The position numbers were made by a program, and so were the translations under genes. Below the pieces are notes generated by a model that saw only the letters and a list, made by a program, of their open reading frames with translations, had not been told where the DNA came from and ran no database searches. This document shows positions 8,357-18,637 of a stretch of DNA of 28,537 nucleotides, one piece after another. This stretch comes from a virus, in IMG/VR virus record IMGVR_UViG_3300013285_000532, positions 1-28,537 of that record. The stretch is one strand, 5' to 3'. Each line of letters starts with the position of its first letter. Positions within the stretch are counted from its first letter, which is position 1.

Positions 8357-10954
8357 ATGGCGGCTCCAACATGGGTAACATATCAAGAATTTTTAGGAAC
8401 TATTACACAGCGCAGACCTGTTAATATTCCTATTACTACTAACGGAACCGACACTAGATTCAGACTGATTGCCGGATCATTTCCATTAGGTACACAACTA
8501 GATATAATAACAACGGCTACCTCGGCAACAACCACTGCATTTATTTTTGGATTTCCTGAGACAGTTCCTACAACTACTGAAAGCCGATTTGTAATTCGAG
8601 CAAGTAACGCTGATGGTATTAACGACAAAACATTTAAAATAGATGTTACAGGAGGTACTCCTCCTCTTTGGGCTACACCTAAAGGATTGTTACCTATAGG
8701 AACAAGTGGCGAGTACTTTGCCATCAATCGACAAATTGTAGATTATCAATTGGTTGCAGAAGCCAACTCCTTATTAGGTAATATGAAATTAAAATATTAC
8801 ATAGCAGACGGAGACGGTGTACTGCCTAATGGTTTGCGATTAACAGAAGATGGTCGTATTGTTGGAACTGTCGCTGTAGTTACAGTACAAGATGTTGATG
8901 TGAGCTCAAAACAACAATTTGGGTTTGATTTACTAAGATATGACGGATTTGGGTACGACCTTACTCCGGTCGCAGACAGCAATTATAATATTCCTAAGTT
9001 TATTCCAGTACACGAAAAAATTTATGTAACAGCATCCGATGGATTTAATACAACTAGACAATTGTTTGAAATACAAATTGTTGATGCTAATAGTTTAAGA
9101 GCAGACACTGGTTACATAACTGCCGACGAAACTTATTTTTTAAGCAATGACAGTTATCTATTTGCTCCAAATTGGTTAAATCCTGCAAATTTAGGTGTAA
9201 GACGTGCCGCTGAATATCAAATTATCCCTATAACTTTATACGATCCTACTCCTAACGAAGGTCCTGTTACATGGGAATGGGATGCAGTTACAGTTAACCC
9301 AGAAATACGTTGTTATGCTAATTCATCAATTGATCCTAATACATATCGACAGACTACAAATTTAGCCGGTAATAATAGACTTTCAATAAAAAATTCTAGT
9401 AGTTTACCTAAAGTAGGACAACAATTTAGATTTGATTCGTATGCCAGCGGAGTCACAACTACTACTTACGTTATTACAACGGTTACTGGAAATACAAACT
9501 TATGTAGTTTAGGGTTTCACCAACTACACACTTCTACCAATACACTAATTGATGACATTCCGGATGATACATTATTTTGGATAGGTAGCCCAAGCGTTCA
9601 TCCTAAGGGGTTTAAGTTAGATACAACTAACGGGAACCTATACGGGCAGATTCCTTTTATTCCTTCATATAATATCGATTACAAATTTACTGTAAGGATG
9701 ACTAGAACAAACGGTAACAACAGAGATGTTACACGATACGATCGTGTGTTTAGTTTAACTCTACAGGGAAATGTAAACACCGACCTACAATGGTTAACAA
9801 CTTCAACTGTGGGAGTTATTAAAACTGGTTACCAAAGTGAATTATTTGTGCAGGCACAGCACAGTACAAATCCAGATATAAAAATGGTATACTCGTTAAC
9901 CGACGGACAATTACCGCCAGGGTTAACATTTAAATCAGACGGTACAATAGTAGGAAAAATTCCTTACAAAGATTCAGTTACCACAGTTGACGCATTTAGT
10001 GATCCATTAACAAATGAACAATTTAATGAAGGTCGGTTAGACTTTACTATTGATGGCGGTGAAAGTACTGTTGACCGAGACTATACATTTACTATACAGG
10101 CAACTGACATATATAGTTCAAGTGCTATTAGTAAACGATTTACTATTGTGCTAGGTGATAATAGTTTAACTCCGTTTAGTACACTGTATGTAAAACCTTT
10201 TATGTACAAAGATAAACGTAAATCATATAGATATTTTATTAATGATTCTAGTATATTTGATCCCAGGGTAATGTATAGACCTGCGGATCCCGCGTTTGGT
10301 ATTCAATCAGAAATTAAACTTATCATAGAACATGGATTAGAAACTTTAAATCTAGCAGAATATGTATTAGGATTTCAACAATATTTTTATAACAAACGTT
10401 TCTTCTTTGGTGATGTCAAAACTCTACCTGCAAAAGATGAAAGAGGAAACTATGTTTATGATATAGTATATGTGGATATTATTGACAATCAGATGATTGC
10501 TAACCGTAGTCCTAATACAATGCAATTTTATATTAATAAAAATATTGCATCGTATCAAATTGCCAGCATTAATAATTGGCAAAATGCGTTAGAATCAATC
10601 CCTATCCTAGGTCGTACTATAATGGTAGACGAATACTTACGTCCTAGATTTATGAGAACAATACAACAAACAACCGGTGCTCCGTTGGGATTTATTAAAG
10701 CAATCCCAATCTGTTATACAAAACCAGGTGAAGGTGCAACAGTAGTTAAGAAAATTAATATCAGTGGATTTGATTTTAAATTGATAGACTTTGAAGTAGA
10801 TCGTCTCATTATCACAAATACCATAGATTCTACTGTCGATAAATACCTCAAGTTCCCAATTACGGATGTAGATACTCCACGTGTAATCGATGTTATCGCC
10901 GGACCAGACGGTATTATTCTACAGACAGAAGACGGACAGGATCTATTTACATAA
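8357..10954 (+). CDS. Virion structural protein with putative Ig-like (He_PIG) repeats
   Basis: An 865-aa protein. Several segments follow the pattern of the putative Ig fold He_[22 protein letters not shown] (about 155-173), [17 protein letters not shown] (about 417-433) and [20 protein letters not shown] (about 517-536), each ending a beta sandwich of about 100 residues. Such repeats serve as spacers or adhesion domains in extracellular and virion proteins. The last 260 residues differ and include [16 protein letters not shown] and [15 protein letters not shown], a C-terminus I associate with structural proteins of marine T4-like phages. AGGA lies 6 bases before the ATG, and the gene follows the previous stop by one base. 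Probably a fibre or baseplate-periphery protein; function unproven. Confidence 0.75.
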   Translation: MAAPTWVTYQEFLGTITQRRPVNIPITTNGTDTRFRLIAGSFPLGTQLDIITTATSATTTAFIFGFPETVPTTTESRFVIRASNADGINDKTFKIDVTGGTPPLWATPKGLLPIGTSGEYFAINRQIVDYQLVAEANSLLGNMKLKYYIADGDGVLPNGLRLTEDGRIVGTVAVVTVQDVDVSSKQQFGFDLLRYDGFGYDLTPVADSNYNIPKFIPVHEKIYVTASDGFNTTRQLFEIQIVDANSLRADTGYITADETYFLSNDSYLFAPNWLNPANLGVRRAAEYQIIPITLYDPTPNEGPVTWEWDAVTVNPEIRCYANSSIDPNTYRQTTNLAGNNRLSIKNSSSLPKVGQQFRFDSYASGVTTTTYVITTVTGNTNLCSLGFHQLHTSTNTLIDDIPDDTLFWIGSPSVHPKGFKLDTTNGNLYGQIPFIPSYNIDYKFTVRMTRTNGNNRDVTRYDRVFSLTLQGNVNTDLQWLTTSTVGVIKTGYQSELFVQAQHSTNPDIKMVYSLTDGQLPPGLTFKSDGTIVGKIPYKDSVTTVDAFSDPLTNEQFNEGRLDFTIDGGESTVDRDYTFTIQATDIYSSSAISKRFTIVLGDNSLTPFSTLYVKPFMYKDKRKSYRYFINDSSIFDPRVMYRPADPAFGIQSEIKLIIEHGLETLNLAEYVLGFQQYFYNKRFFFGDVKTLPAKDERGNYVYDIVYVDIIDNQMIANRSPNTMQFYINKNIASYQIASINNWQNALESIPILGRTIMVDEYLRPRFMRTIQQTTGAPLGFIKAIPICYTKPGEGATVVKKINISGFDFKLIDFEVDRLIITNTIDSTVDKYLKFPITDVDTPRVIDVIAGPDGIILQTEDGQDLFT

Positions 10955-12345
10955 TGAGTACCATAAGCAATTTACCTCCGTATACCGCGTCAAGCACAGC
11001 AACTTTATTAGTTCCTGTTGCTGATATAAGTGTACAACCTGCTAAAACATACGCCATAACATTTGGTAATATGGCAACTTATGTTGCAGGAACAGTACTT
11101 GCAGGAGGTACCGGTGCTACTGGTCCCACAGGTGGGTTTGGATCAAAAGGTGAAGTAGGTGTAACTGGTGCTACTGGACCAACTGGTGCAGGGTCTACTG
11201 GTGCAACAGGTGCAACAGGTGCTACAGGTGCTACTGGACCAAGAGGTGCTACTGGCTCAGGCGCAACAGGTGCAATAGGAACAACTGGTGCAACCGGTGC
11301 TACTGGTCCACAAGGTGCTACAGGACCACAAGGTATCCCAGGAATATTTGCCGGGCAAGGCTCAACTGGTGCTACTGGAGCACAGGGCATTCAAGGATCT
11401 ACTGGCCCGACTGGATCAGGTTCTACTGGCGCAACAGGTGCTACTGGCGCTACCGGCCCTGGATATCCAACTATTTCATCATATACTACTAATACTATTA
11501 GCACCGGTACTTTAGTTTTTAACTCGTCACCATTTTATATAACACAAACAGCATACGCTACCGGAAATACCTTAATTATCAATGCAAACCTTACATCAAA
11601 TGTAATGTATGCTACTATTGTTAGTTGGGTTGGAACTACATTAACAGTTAATGTGTTTGGAACATACGGTTCTGGAACTTTTTCTGATTGGCGCATAGTT
11701 GCATCAGGGCCTGCTGGTGCCACTGGCGCACAAGGTTTACCAGGTACTGCTACACAATTTGGTGGTACAGGTGCTACTGGATCAACTGGTGCTACTGGGC
11801 CAAAAGGTAGTACAGGTGCTACAGGCAATCAAGGATTTGATGGAGCAAGTGGATCAACTGGACCACAAGGTACTACAGGAGCCACCGGGGCAACTGGTAT
11901 AGGTTCGACCGGGGCAACTGGATTACAAGGACAAATGGGATTAAGTGGTGCAACAGGTGCTACTGGTTCGGGTGCTACTGGCGCAACAGGTGCTACTGGT
12001 GCTACTGGCGGACCTGGCTCTACTGGTAATGACGGTGCTACAGGTGCTACAGGACCACAAGGTTCTACAGGAGTTAGTAATGTGCCCGGCGCTACTGGTG
12101 CTACAGGTAAATGGGGATCAACTGGTGCTACAGGCGCTACTGGTGCCACTGGCCCTGTAGGACCACCGGGAGCAACTGGTTCAGGTGCAACAGGTGCGCA
12201 GGGACAACAAGGTGCTACTGGAGCCTATACTTATACTCCAACTACTTCTAGTTATTGGGCTGGTACACCTCCCACAAATATACAAGATGCATTAGATAGA
12301 ATAGTGAATCAAATTTATTCACTAAACGGAAATAACCCAATATGA
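10954..12345 (+). CDS. Collagen-like tail fibre protein (463 aa)
   Basis: Residues 1-50 form an N-terminal anchor ([20 protein letters not shown]) that resembles the start of the next gene's product. Residues 52-170 and 252-423 are Gly-X-Y collagen repeats, mostly GAT, GPQ and GST triplets, which should form a stiff triple helix. Residues 171-251 are a non-collagen beta-rich insert. The C-terminal 40 residues ([20 protein letters not shown]...) look like a short trimerising helix seen at the end of other collagen-like phage proteins. The ATG shares one base with the previous TAA; the end overlaps the next ATG by four bases. Likely a trimeric side or tail fibre. Confidence 0.8.
   Translation: MSTISNLPPYTASSTATLLVPVADISVQPAKTYAITFGNMATYVAGTVLAGGTGATGPTGGFGSKGEVGVTGATGPTGAGSTGATGATGATGATGPRGATGSGATGAIGTTGATGATGPQGATGPQGIPGIFAGQGSTGATGAQGIQGSTGPTGSGSTGATGATGATGPGYPTISSYTTNTISTGTLVFNSSPFYITQTAYATGNTLIINANLTSNVMYATIVSWVGTTLTVNVFGTYGSGTFSDWRIVASGPAGATGAQGLPGTATQFGGTGATGSTGATGPKGSTGATGNQGFDGASGSTGPQGTTGATGATGIGSTGATGLQGQMGLSGATGATGSGATGATGATGATGGPGSTGNDGATGATGPQGSTGVSNVPGATGATGKWGSTGATGATGATGPVGPPGATGSGATGAQGQQGATGAYTYTPTTSSYWAGTPPTNIQDALDRIVNQIYSLNGNNPI
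11107..11463 (+). repeat. Collagen-coding triplet repeat, first block of the 463-aa fibre
   Basis: Near-continuous 9-base units of the type GGTGCTACT/GGTGCAACA encode Gly-Ala-Thr. Synonymous third positions vary (GCT/GCA, ACT/ACA, GGT/GGC/GGA), so long perfect DNA repeats are rare, but many 9- to 18-base stretches recur within this block and in the three later blocks. Confidence 0.8.
11707..12222 (+). repeat. Collagen-coding triplet repeat, second block of the 463-aa fibre
   Basis: Second Gly-X-Y block, residues 252-423 of the same protein, separated from the first by about 80 non-collagen residues. The unit composition is again mainly Gly-Ala-Thr with Gly-Pro-Gln and Gly-Ser-Thr. A short string encoding [16 protein letters not shown] is also present in the next fibre gene near 13700, a plausible site for exchange between the two genes. 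Confidence 0.8.
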
Positions 12346-15300
12346 GCGCAATAACAAACCTAACCACGCTGACCACTGTAACTGGTGAAATGCTATTACC
12401 GATTGTAGATACTTCGGTTAGTCCCTTTAAGACTAAACAGGTAAAAGTTGACAGGTTAGGACATTATGTTAACAACTCTTTGTTAAGTACAATTATTCCT
12501 CCTGCTACAACAAGCACACTTGGTGGAGTTATTGTTGGAGATGGACTAGCAGTTACTACTAGTGGATATCTCACTACTGTTCCTGTAATTGCTACAACAA
12601 GCACACTTGGTGGAGTTATTGTTGGGCGGGGCTTAACAGTAACTACTAGCGGTGTATTAGTAGCAGTAAGTCAAGTTGTAACTACTACTTGGGCAACATT
12701 GGCACACGTTAACGATAGTCAAGGTCCATTGCAAGTAAACATCGGCAGGAATGCCGGAGTAACTGGACAAGGGACATATTCAATAGCCATAGGTTATTAT
12801 GCTGGCAGTTTAAATCAAGGTATAACTATAGGCGTTCCAAACGGTAATGCTATTGCAATTGGTAATTCTGCAGGCCAAACCAACCAAGGTGCATATTCAG
12901 TAGCCATAGGATTTAATGCCGGTACTGTAAATCAAGCAGTTGATACTGTTGCCATAGGTTGCTATGCCGGTAACACTGGACAGAATACCATGTCTGTTGC
13001 TATTGGTATTAGTGCAGGACAGAATTATCAAGGACACGATGCCGTAGCAATAGGACATAATGCTGGTGTTAATAACCAATCTCCTAATTCTATTATACTA
13101 AATGCTTCAGGCGTAACTGTAGATACAACAACTACTGGCTTCTTTGTAGCACCGGTAAACCTAAATAGTTCCAGTGGATTAATCTTATACTACAATACAA
13201 GTACAAAAGAAATAAGTTATGGTACTCCAGACATTGCAACACTAGGAGCGACTGGTGCCACTGGACCATTAGGTCCTTATATTACAACAGGTACTATTTT
13301 TAATGGTACAGACTTAGAATTTGTCTACAACAACGGTAATGTTATTAATGTTGGTCGTGTTATTGGTCCTGTTGGTCCACAAGGCGATCAAGGTACTACG
13401 GGTGCTACAGGTCCAGCAGGACAATCATTGCCCGGTTCAACAGGTGCAACTGGTCCTCAGGGACCACCAGGTCTTGCTGTTTATCAAGGTGCAACTGGTC
13501 CATTAGGTGCTACTGGTGCTACAGGTCCTAAAGGCGATCCCGGAGGTCCAATTGGTAGTACTGGTGCTACAGGTCCGCAAGGTATCCCAGGTAAAGGTTA
13601 TGCTGGACCAATGGGACCAGCAGGTGGAACAGGTGCTACTGGTTCTACAGGTGCTACTGGATATCCAGGCGGTACTGGATCAACAGGATATCAGGGCGCA
13701 ACTGGTGCTACAGGTAAATGGGGATCAACTGGTGCTACAGGACCAACTGGTGGAGTAGGAGGTACAGGACCACAAGGTATTAGTGGTGGTACAGGTGCTA
13801 CTGGGCAACAGGGCATTCAAGGATCAACCGGACCACAAGGTATTTTTGGTGCTACTGGCTATGCAGGCGGCACTGGTAGTACAGGACCTTTTGGGTCAAC
13901 TGGTGCGACAGGGCAACAGGGTGCTTCAGGTAATCCAATTCTTGCAGGCGCTTATATTTTTACACAGGCAAGCCCATCGACTACTTGGACCATTACGCAT
14001 AATTTAGGTTATCAGTATGTTCAAGTTGAACCAGTTGACGCGACTAATAACAGTTTTGTTGGAAGATATGATTATCCAATAATTAATTTTATAAACAGTA
14101 GTACACTAACTCTTACATTTACTAGTGCCCAATCAGGATATGCAAACATCAGTTCAGGTGGAGGTACTGTAGGTGCAACAGGTTCTCCAGGAGTAGGAAT
14201 TATACTTGTAGGTGGAACAGATACTGTGACAACATCTACGGTAGGATTAGGGTCTAAAGGACAGGGATGGGTTAATACTACTACTAATCATGTTTACTTT
14301 TGGAACACGTTGACGACAGATTGGCAAGATATTGGCGCTATTTCAGGACCGCAAGGAATAGGTGGTTCAACAGGTGCAACTGGTATTTGGGGATCAACGG
14401 GTGCTACAGGTGCAGCCGGATCGCAGGGATCAACAGGGTATCAGGGTGCAACTGGCGCAACCGGGTATTGGGGATCAACTGGAGCCACGGGGCAACAAGG
14501 GTTAATTGGAACAACAGGTGCTACAGGACAATTTGGTAGTACAGGTGCTACAGGACAATTAGGATCAACCGGTGCTACTGGTATTGGTGCTACAGGTGCT
14601 ACAGGTGCTACGGGTGCTACCGGACCAAGGGGAACAACTGGTGCTACCGGAATTGGATCAACCGGTGCTACTGGACCGTTAGGAAGCACAGGTGCTACAG
14701 GTGTTCAAGGTGCTACCGGACCTTCAGGTATCAATGGTGCGCAAGGTAACGAAGGCCCTATAGGCAGTACAGGTGCTACAGGACCGGCAGGCAATCCAGG
14801 CGGAGCGACCGGAGAACAAGGAACTACAGGTGCAACTGGTCCGACAGGGCTTACTGGCGGTCGTGGTGCAACAGGTGCAACAGGGTCAGGCGCTACAGGT
14901 GCTACGGGTGCGGCAGGTATAAATGGAAGCAGTGGTGCTACAGGTGCCACAGGACCTGCTGGTGCTACAGGTGCTCAAGGTCTATCAGGAGTTAAAGGAA
15001 CAACGGGTGCTCAGGGATCAACTGGTTCAACTGGGCCACAAGGACCTGCTGGTATTAGTAATATTCCAGGATCAACTGGTGCAACAGGACCTGCAGGCGC
15101 TACTGGATTGCCGGGTGTATTTGCCGCTATGGGATCTACTGGTGCTACAGGTACTCCAGGGGCAACAGGTACTCCAGGGGCAACAGGTCCTGCCGGTTCT
15201 GGTTCAACAGGTGCTACTGGTACGGGAGGCCCTGCAGGTGCTACTGGTGTTCAGGGTGCTACTGGTCCTCAAGGATCTAATGGATATGTAGGAATGGATG

Positions 15301-16019
15301 GTTCAACAGGTGCTACTGGTCCTCAGGGATCAACAGGACCTCAAGGTATACCTGGAACATTTGCAGGTCAAGGATCGACAGGTGCAACTGGACAAATTGG
15401 TAATATAGGCGTAACAGGTGCAACAGGACATATTGGTAATATAGGCGCAACAGGTGCAACAGGCGCATACGGATCAACAGGTGCTACTGGTCCGGCAGGT
15501 GCTACAGGTGCAGGTGCTACAGGTTCACAAGGACCTGGCGGATTCCAAGGGGCAAGTGGATCTACAGGACCACAGGGCTCAACAGGTGCTACTGGTACCG
15601 GACTTACTGGTGCAAGTGGATCAACTGGTCCTATAGGAAGCACAGGTGCTACTGGATTTGGATTGGTTGGTGCATCAGGTGCTACTGGCAATACTGGCGC
15701 TACTGGCAACACTGGATCTGTTACTATTGTAGGAAATACTTATACAGTACAAACATTGGTAGTAAGTACATTAACCGTAGGCACACTAGGTTTAGGAACA
15801 ATTCAGTCAGGGAATGATCTAGCACTTAAGGCCGCTGGACAAATTACAACTAATGCACCATTTGTACTAACAACAGCAACTACAAGTACATTGGCAACTA
15901 TAGCAGGTATTACACAACGAGGTGCTATGGTGTTTGCTTTAGACGCATTAGGTGTTGGACAACCTGTATACTATGACGGAACATATTGGTGGACAATGAA
16001 TAGAATAAGGATCTATTAA
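12342..16019 (+). CDS. Long collagen-like tail fibre with YadA-like head repeats (1225 aa)
   Basis: Residues 1-50 resemble the N-terminus of the preceding fibre ([15 protein letters not shown]), suggesting a common attachment site. Residues 55-105 carry two copies of [11 protein letters not shown]...VTTSG. Residues 132-250 hold six or seven AIG-x-x-AG-x-x-x-Q units ([27 protein letters not shown] and so on), the pattern of the left-handed beta-roll head of trimeric YadA-type adhesins. Collagen repeats occupy 342-530 and 669-1125. Between them are two small domains ([18 protein letters not shown]; a [17 protein letters not shown] module). Residues 1126-1225 form a beta-rich tip ending in [16 protein letters not shown]. 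The ATGA overlap with the previous gene implies coupled translation. Probably a long trimeric receptor-binding fibre. Confidence 0.8.
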   Translation: MSAITNLTTLTTVTGEMLLPIVDTSVSPFKTKQVKVDRLGHYVNNSLLSTIIPPATTSTLGGVIVGDGLAVTTSGYLTTVPVIATTSTLGGVIVGRGLTVTTSGVLVAVSQVVTTTWATLAHVNDSQGPLQVNIGRNAGVTGQGTYSIAIGYYAGSLNQGITIGVPNGNAIAIGNSAGQTNQGAYSVAIGFNAGTVNQAVDTVAIGCYAGNTGQNTMSVAIGISAGQNYQGHDAVAIGHNAGVNNQSPNSIILNASGVTVDTTTTGFFVAPVNLNSSSGLILYYNTSTKEISYGTPDIATLGATGATGPLGPYITTGTIFNGTDLEFVYNNGNVINVGRVIGPVGPQGDQGTTGATGPAGQSLPGSTGATGPQGPPGLAVYQGATGPLGATGATGPKGDPGGPIGSTGATGPQGIPGKGYAGPMGPAGGTGATGSTGATGYPGGTGSTGYQGATGATGKWGSTGATGPTGGVGGTGPQGISGGTGATGQQGIQGSTGPQGIFGATGYAGGTGSTGPFGSTGATGQQGASGNPILAGAYIFTQASPSTTWTITHNLGYQYVQVEPVDATNNSFVGRYDYPIINFINSSTLTLTFTSAQSGYANISSGGGTVGATGSPGVGIILVGGTDTVTTSTVGLGSKGQGWVNTTTNHVYFWNTLTTDWQDIGAISGPQGIGGSTGATGIWGSTGATGAAGSQGSTGYQGATGATGYWGSTGATGQQGLIGTTGATGQFGSTGATGQLGSTGATGIGATGATGATGATGPRGTTGATGIGSTGATGPLGSTGATGVQGATGPSGINGAQGNEGPIGSTGATGPAGNPGGATGEQGTTGATGPTGLTGGRGATGATGSGATGATGAAGINGSSGATGATGPAGATGAQGLSGVKGTTGAQGSTGSTGPQGPAGISNIPGSTGATGPAGATGLPGVFAAMGSTGATGTPGATGTPGATGPAGSGSTGATGTGGPAGATGVQGATGPQGSNGYVGMDGSTGATGPQGSTGPQGIPGTFAGQGSTGATGQIGNIGVTGATGHIGNIGATGATGAYGSTGATGPAGATGAGATGSQGPGGFQGASGSTGPQGSTGATGTGLTGASGSTGPIGSTGATGFGLVGASGATGNTGATGNTGSVTIVGNTYTVQTLVVSTLTVGTLGLGTIQSGNDLALKAAGQITTNAPFVLTTATTSTLATIAGITQRGAMVFALDALGVGQPVYYDGTYWWTMNRIRIY
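12503..12625 (+). repeat. 36-bp exact direct repeat in the 1225-aa fibre gene
   Basis: The 36-base sequence at 12503-12538 recurs without mismatch at 12590-12625, an offset of 87 bases (29 codons), so deletion or duplication of one unit keeps the frame. It encodes the [12 protein letters not shown] segment of the two N-terminal tandem modules. Exact identity at synonymous sites suggests recent duplication or gene conversion. Confidence 0.85.
13365..13931 (+). repeat. Collagen-coding triplet repeat, first block of the 1225-aa fibre
   Basis: Encodes about 63 Gly-X-Y triplets (residues 342-530). It is more varied than the second block, with GPQ, GPA, GYP, GKW and GIQ triplets among the GAT units. 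Confidence 0.8.
14346..15716 (+). repeat. Collagen-coding triplet repeat, second block of the 1225-aa fibre
   Basis: Encodes about 152 Gly-X-Y triplets (residues 669-1125), the longest collagen segment in the window. A sub-repeat, ACAGGTACTCCAGGGGCA, is present twice in tandem around 15149-15185. Occasional single-residue breaks (GIGATG, GSGATG) interrupt the strict triplet period, as in other phage collagen-like fibres. Confidence 0.8.
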
Positions 16020-17593
16020 TGCGTAAGTATTTTGTTGTTGCTGAAGACACTATTCACAAAGATGATCTACATACAGAGTTAACAGCCCTTACGGGTAGTG
16101 ATACCATTCCCAACAGACCTGTAGAAGTAATAGATCCTATGCCAGGCAGTGAATATAATGGCGTGTTCTATCTCACTGACGCAGAAGCCCAGGTTTTAGA
16201 ACAAGATCCACGGGTTCGTGCAGTATGCCTTAGTGCAGAAGACCAAGGATTAATCAAAACAATTACCTCTATAAAATACGGATTGTATGATAAAACAACT
16301 TCTGCAACCACATCAAGTCATAACTGGGGATTGATAAGATGCATTAATACCAATAGTAGTTCTGTATTCAGTATTGGTTATGGTACTACATCTACAGATT
16401 ATACCTACAATCTAGACGGTTCTGGAGTAGACATTATTATGATAGATACAGGAGTAGAACCAGGTCATCCAGAATTTGCGGTAAACACAGACGGAACTGG
16501 CGGTAGTCGTGTAGTAGATCATGACTGGACTCAATATGGATTTATTCGCAATGTGCCTACTGGTGGCTTTTTAGGTGATTGGGATGGTCACGGAAGTAAC
16601 TGTGCAAGTATTGCCGCAGGCAATACAAATGGATGGGCATCAAAATCTGCAATTTATAGTTTAAGATGTGTAGGTAGCGATAATGGAAGTGTTACCAGTA
16701 TCTTTGATGGGCGTACATTAGGTGCTGTAGATAATTTACAAGCATGGCAAAGCATTAGAGCATTTCATTTAGCAAAAGCAATAGATCCAATAACTGGCTA
16801 TCGTAGGCCAACAGTGGTGTCGTGCAGTTATTCTTACCTTACGCAATATACTCGGTTGACCAGTATTACTTATAGAGGTGTAACTCATGCAGTGACAACA
16901 ACAACTGGCTCCTACGGAACTATCGGTGTACCCGAAGGAGGTGCTGGTTATTGTGCTCAACTATATGATCCGGAAGATGCAGACATTATCAGTGCTATAA
17001 ATGCTGGAGTTTTAGTAATTGGGGCGGCTGGAAACTACAGCCATAAAATTGATGTACCCGGCGGACTCGATTATAACAATTATTGGACAGAATATACCGG
17101 CTTGAATTATTACTACCACAGAGGCGGAACGCCCGGAGCAACTCCAGGAGTTATTGCAGTGGGTTGTTTAGCCGCTTATACTAATTCTATAGGATCGACT
17201 GAAGAACATAAACGTAATTTTAGCGAAACTGGTCCAAGAATCAGTATATGGTCGCCGGGAGATTATATTATGGGTGCTTATAGGAATGGTGCGTATGTTG
17301 GTCCTGCTGTTCGAGATCCTAGAAATACTGCATATTTTTTAAACAAAATATCCGGCACAAGTCAAGCATGTCCTCAAGTAGCGGGAGTAGTTGCATTGGC
17401 ATGCCAAATTCGTCCTTGGTTTACTGCTACAAATGCTTTAAACTTTATACAGGCTACAGCAACAGCATGGCCTGTTAACGAGAATTACTATTCGGTAGCA
17501 ACAGATTATACAAACTTAGGACTACTGCAAGGAGCACCTGCTAAGGTACTATATAACCCGTTTAATTCCTCTACAGTCCTAAAATTCAACTAA
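16019..17593 (+). CDS. Subtilisin-family (S8) serine protease
   Basis: A 524-aa protein with the complete S8 catalytic triad: D143 in VDIIMIDTGVEPGHPEF, H191 in DWDGHGSNCAS and S448 in ISGTSQACPQVAG. N339 in IGAAGNY is the oxyanion-hole Asn. Residues 1-80 (KYFVVAED..., DAEAQVLEQDPRVRAV) resemble an inhibitor-I9-type prodomain, which would be removed on activation. No signal peptide is present, as expected if the protein is packaged or released by lysis. Its ATG shares one base with the TAA of the long collagen fibre and AAGGA lies 7 bases upstream, so it is co-translated with fibre genes. Possible roles are fibre maturation or digestion of host surface protein; the operon context favours a virion-linked role. 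Catalytic competence is expected from the intact motifs. Confidence 0.9.
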   Translation: MRKYFVVAEDTIHKDDLHTELTALTGSDTIPNRPVEVIDPMPGSEYNGVFYLTDAEAQVLEQDPRVRAVCLSAEDQGLIKTITSIKYGLYDKTTSATTSSHNWGLIRCINTNSSSVFSIGYGTTSTDYTYNLDGSGVDIIMIDTGVEPGHPEFAVNTDGTGGSRVVDHDWTQYGFIRNVPTGGFLGDWDGHGSNCASIAAGNTNGWASKSAIYSLRCVGSDNGSVTSIFDGRTLGAVDNLQAWQSIRAFHLAKAIDPITGYRRPTVVSCSYSYLTQYTRLTSITYRGVTHAVTTTTGSYGTIGVPEGGAGYCAQLYDPEDADIISAINAGVLVIGAAGNYSHKIDVPGGLDYNNYWTEYTGLNYYYHRGGTPGATPGVIAVGCLAAYTNSIGSTEEHKRNFSETGPRISIWSPGDYIMGAYRNGAYVGPAVRDPRNTAYFLNKISGTSQACPQVAGVVALACQIRPWFTATNALNFIQATATAWPVNENYYSVATDYTNLGLLQGAPAKVLYNPFNSSTVLKFN

Positions 17594-17599
17594 TAAATA
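17592..17599 (+). promoter_or_regulatory. T4-late-like promoter box before the 252-aa structural gene
   Basis: AATAAATA overlaps the TAA of the protease gene. The expected start near 17605 leaves a leader of about 14 bases with GAGAG before the ATG at 17619. Box, spacing and leader length match the copies at 1266 and 26703. Confidence 0.5.
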
Positions 17600-17618
17600 A
17601 AAGATAACGAGAGCCATC

Positions 17619-18377
17619 ATGATCAGTACCATTACAAATTACAGCAACAATATCGATACACTATTTCCTGTTCCCGGACAGGATAATGATTCACAGGGTT
17701 TTAGAGATAATTTTGCCAACATCAGACAGTCACTTAATATTGCCGCAAATGAAATTAACAATCTGTCGTTGAGTCTATCTCCTATTACTCAAAAAACTGT
17801 AATTGTACAGGGCACCAACGGTGGATTACAAGGCACAGCAATTGGTTTGAGCTCTGCAACTATTCGTCTAAATCAAAACGAAGTGCATCCAGAACGTTCT
17901 ACTCCTGCAATGAGTATTACTGGAACAGCCTATCTTTCGTTTGGTAATGATAATACAGGATCAGTAGTTACACTAACAGGTACACATGGCGGAAACACAT
18001 GGCCGTTCAACAATTATTTTACAGTCGATAAACCCGAGCGTGTTCAATTAGGGTCTACTTTTAAATTTTATAATGCCGATACAGTAAGTTATACGGTTAT
18101 TGATGTTAATTCTACAACTGTATATACAAACTCAGTGTTTAACCCTACTGAATTATCAGCAAACGGAGTTAGTCCCGGTTCGCGGATCAGAATGTATAGT
18201 GGAAAACTAGCCGGAAGTATTTCTAGAGCTCATACGCCACCAACAACTTCTACAGGACAAGTAGGTGATTTTAAAGGTGCCATAGCAATAACATCAACAA
18301 CTATATATCTTGCTCATAGAGACTACGACGGTGTTAATAAAATTTGGTCTAAAATTTCTGCAATTAGCGATTGGTAA
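17619..18377 (+). CDS. Tail-fibre-type structural protein (252 aa)
   Basis: The N-terminal segment VPGQDNDSQGFRDNFANIRQ (residues 18-37) followed by an IAANEINNL helix is a variant of the module that begins the 2146-aa and 207-aa proteins and is common in structural proteins of marine T4-like phages. The middle is Thr/Ser/Asn-rich beta structure. The C-terminus (TSTGQVGDFKGAIAITSTTI ... DGVNKIWSKISAISDW) resembles short tip modules of phage fibres. GAGAG lies about 7 bases before the ATG, and a late-type box precedes it. Likely a short fibre or fibre-attachment protein; no enzymatic motif is seen. Confidence 0.7.
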   Translation: MISTITNYSNNIDTLFPVPGQDNDSQGFRDNFANIRQSLNIAANEINNLSLSLSPITQKTVIVQGTNGGLQGTAIGLSSATIRLNQNEVHPERSTPAMSITGTAYLSFGNDNTGSVVTLTGTHGGNTWPFNNYFTVDKPERVQLGSTFKFYNADTVSYTVIDVNSTTVYTNSVFNPTELSANGVSPGSRIRMYSGKLAGSISRAHTPPTTSTGQVGDFKGAIAITSTTIYLAHRDYDGVNKIWSKISAISDW

Positions 18378-18378
18378 A

Positions 18379-18621
18379 ATGTTTAATCCATTATTAGAAG
18401 ATCTTACTCAACTAAAGGATTCTGAAATAGAAGCCAAAATTAATGATTTGTCTACAAAGTTTAGACAGTCTGCTCGATTCAGCAGTATAGGCGTAACCAA
18501 TCAACTTGCGGTTGTCTACGAAGCATACAAAGCAGAACAAGGTCGCAGACAACAAGAAGCTCTAAAACGAGCATTTTCAACATCCAATAAGAGCATAGAA
18601 GGCTTGATTAAAAAAGTCTAA
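18379..18621 (+). CDS. Small helical protein conserved in T4-like phages, unknown function
   Basis: An 80-aa protein starting MFNPLLEDLTQLKDSEIEAK. I chose the ATG at 18379, one base after the upstream stop; an earlier in-frame ATG at 18310 lies wholly inside the previous gene. The sequence is predicted to be almost all helix (DSEIEAKINDLSTKFRQSAR, QLAVVYEAYKAEQGRRQQEA), with charged heptad-like spacing suggesting a coiled coil. Short proteins of this look occur beside structural genes in marine T4-like phages, but no function is known to me. Its last codons contain the -35 box of the next promoter. Confidence 0.65.
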   Translation: MFNPLLEDLTQLKDSEIEAKINDLSTKFRQSARFSSIGVTNQLAVVYEAYKAEQGRRQQEALKRAFSTSNKSIEGLIKKV

Positions 18622-18632
18622 CGTGTTATAAT
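18604..18632 (+). promoter_or_regulatory. Sigma-70-like promoter giving a leaderless mRNA for the DnaE-like gene
   Basis: TTGATT at 18604-18609, a 17-base spacer and TATAAT at 18627-18632, with TG one base before the -10 box (extended -10). Only five bases separate the -10 box from the ATG at 18638, so the predicted start is on or next to the A of the ATG. No Shine-Dalgarno sequence is present. The -35 box lies inside the end of the preceding coding region. Confidence 0.7.
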
Positions 18633-18637
18633 AGTTC

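Noticed and set aside
11079-15712. Long minus-strand and alternative-frame ORFs rich in PVAPVAP or LLVLQVL across the collagen genes
   Set aside because: These are shadows of the Gly-Ala-Thr triplet repeat, which keeps other frames free of stops. They have no ribosome sites and no sensible composition.
11107-15716. Regular repeats considered as a CRISPR array or tandem satellite
   Set aside because: The 9-base period is in frame, varies at synonymous positions and codes for Gly-X-Y; there are no spacers of constant length.
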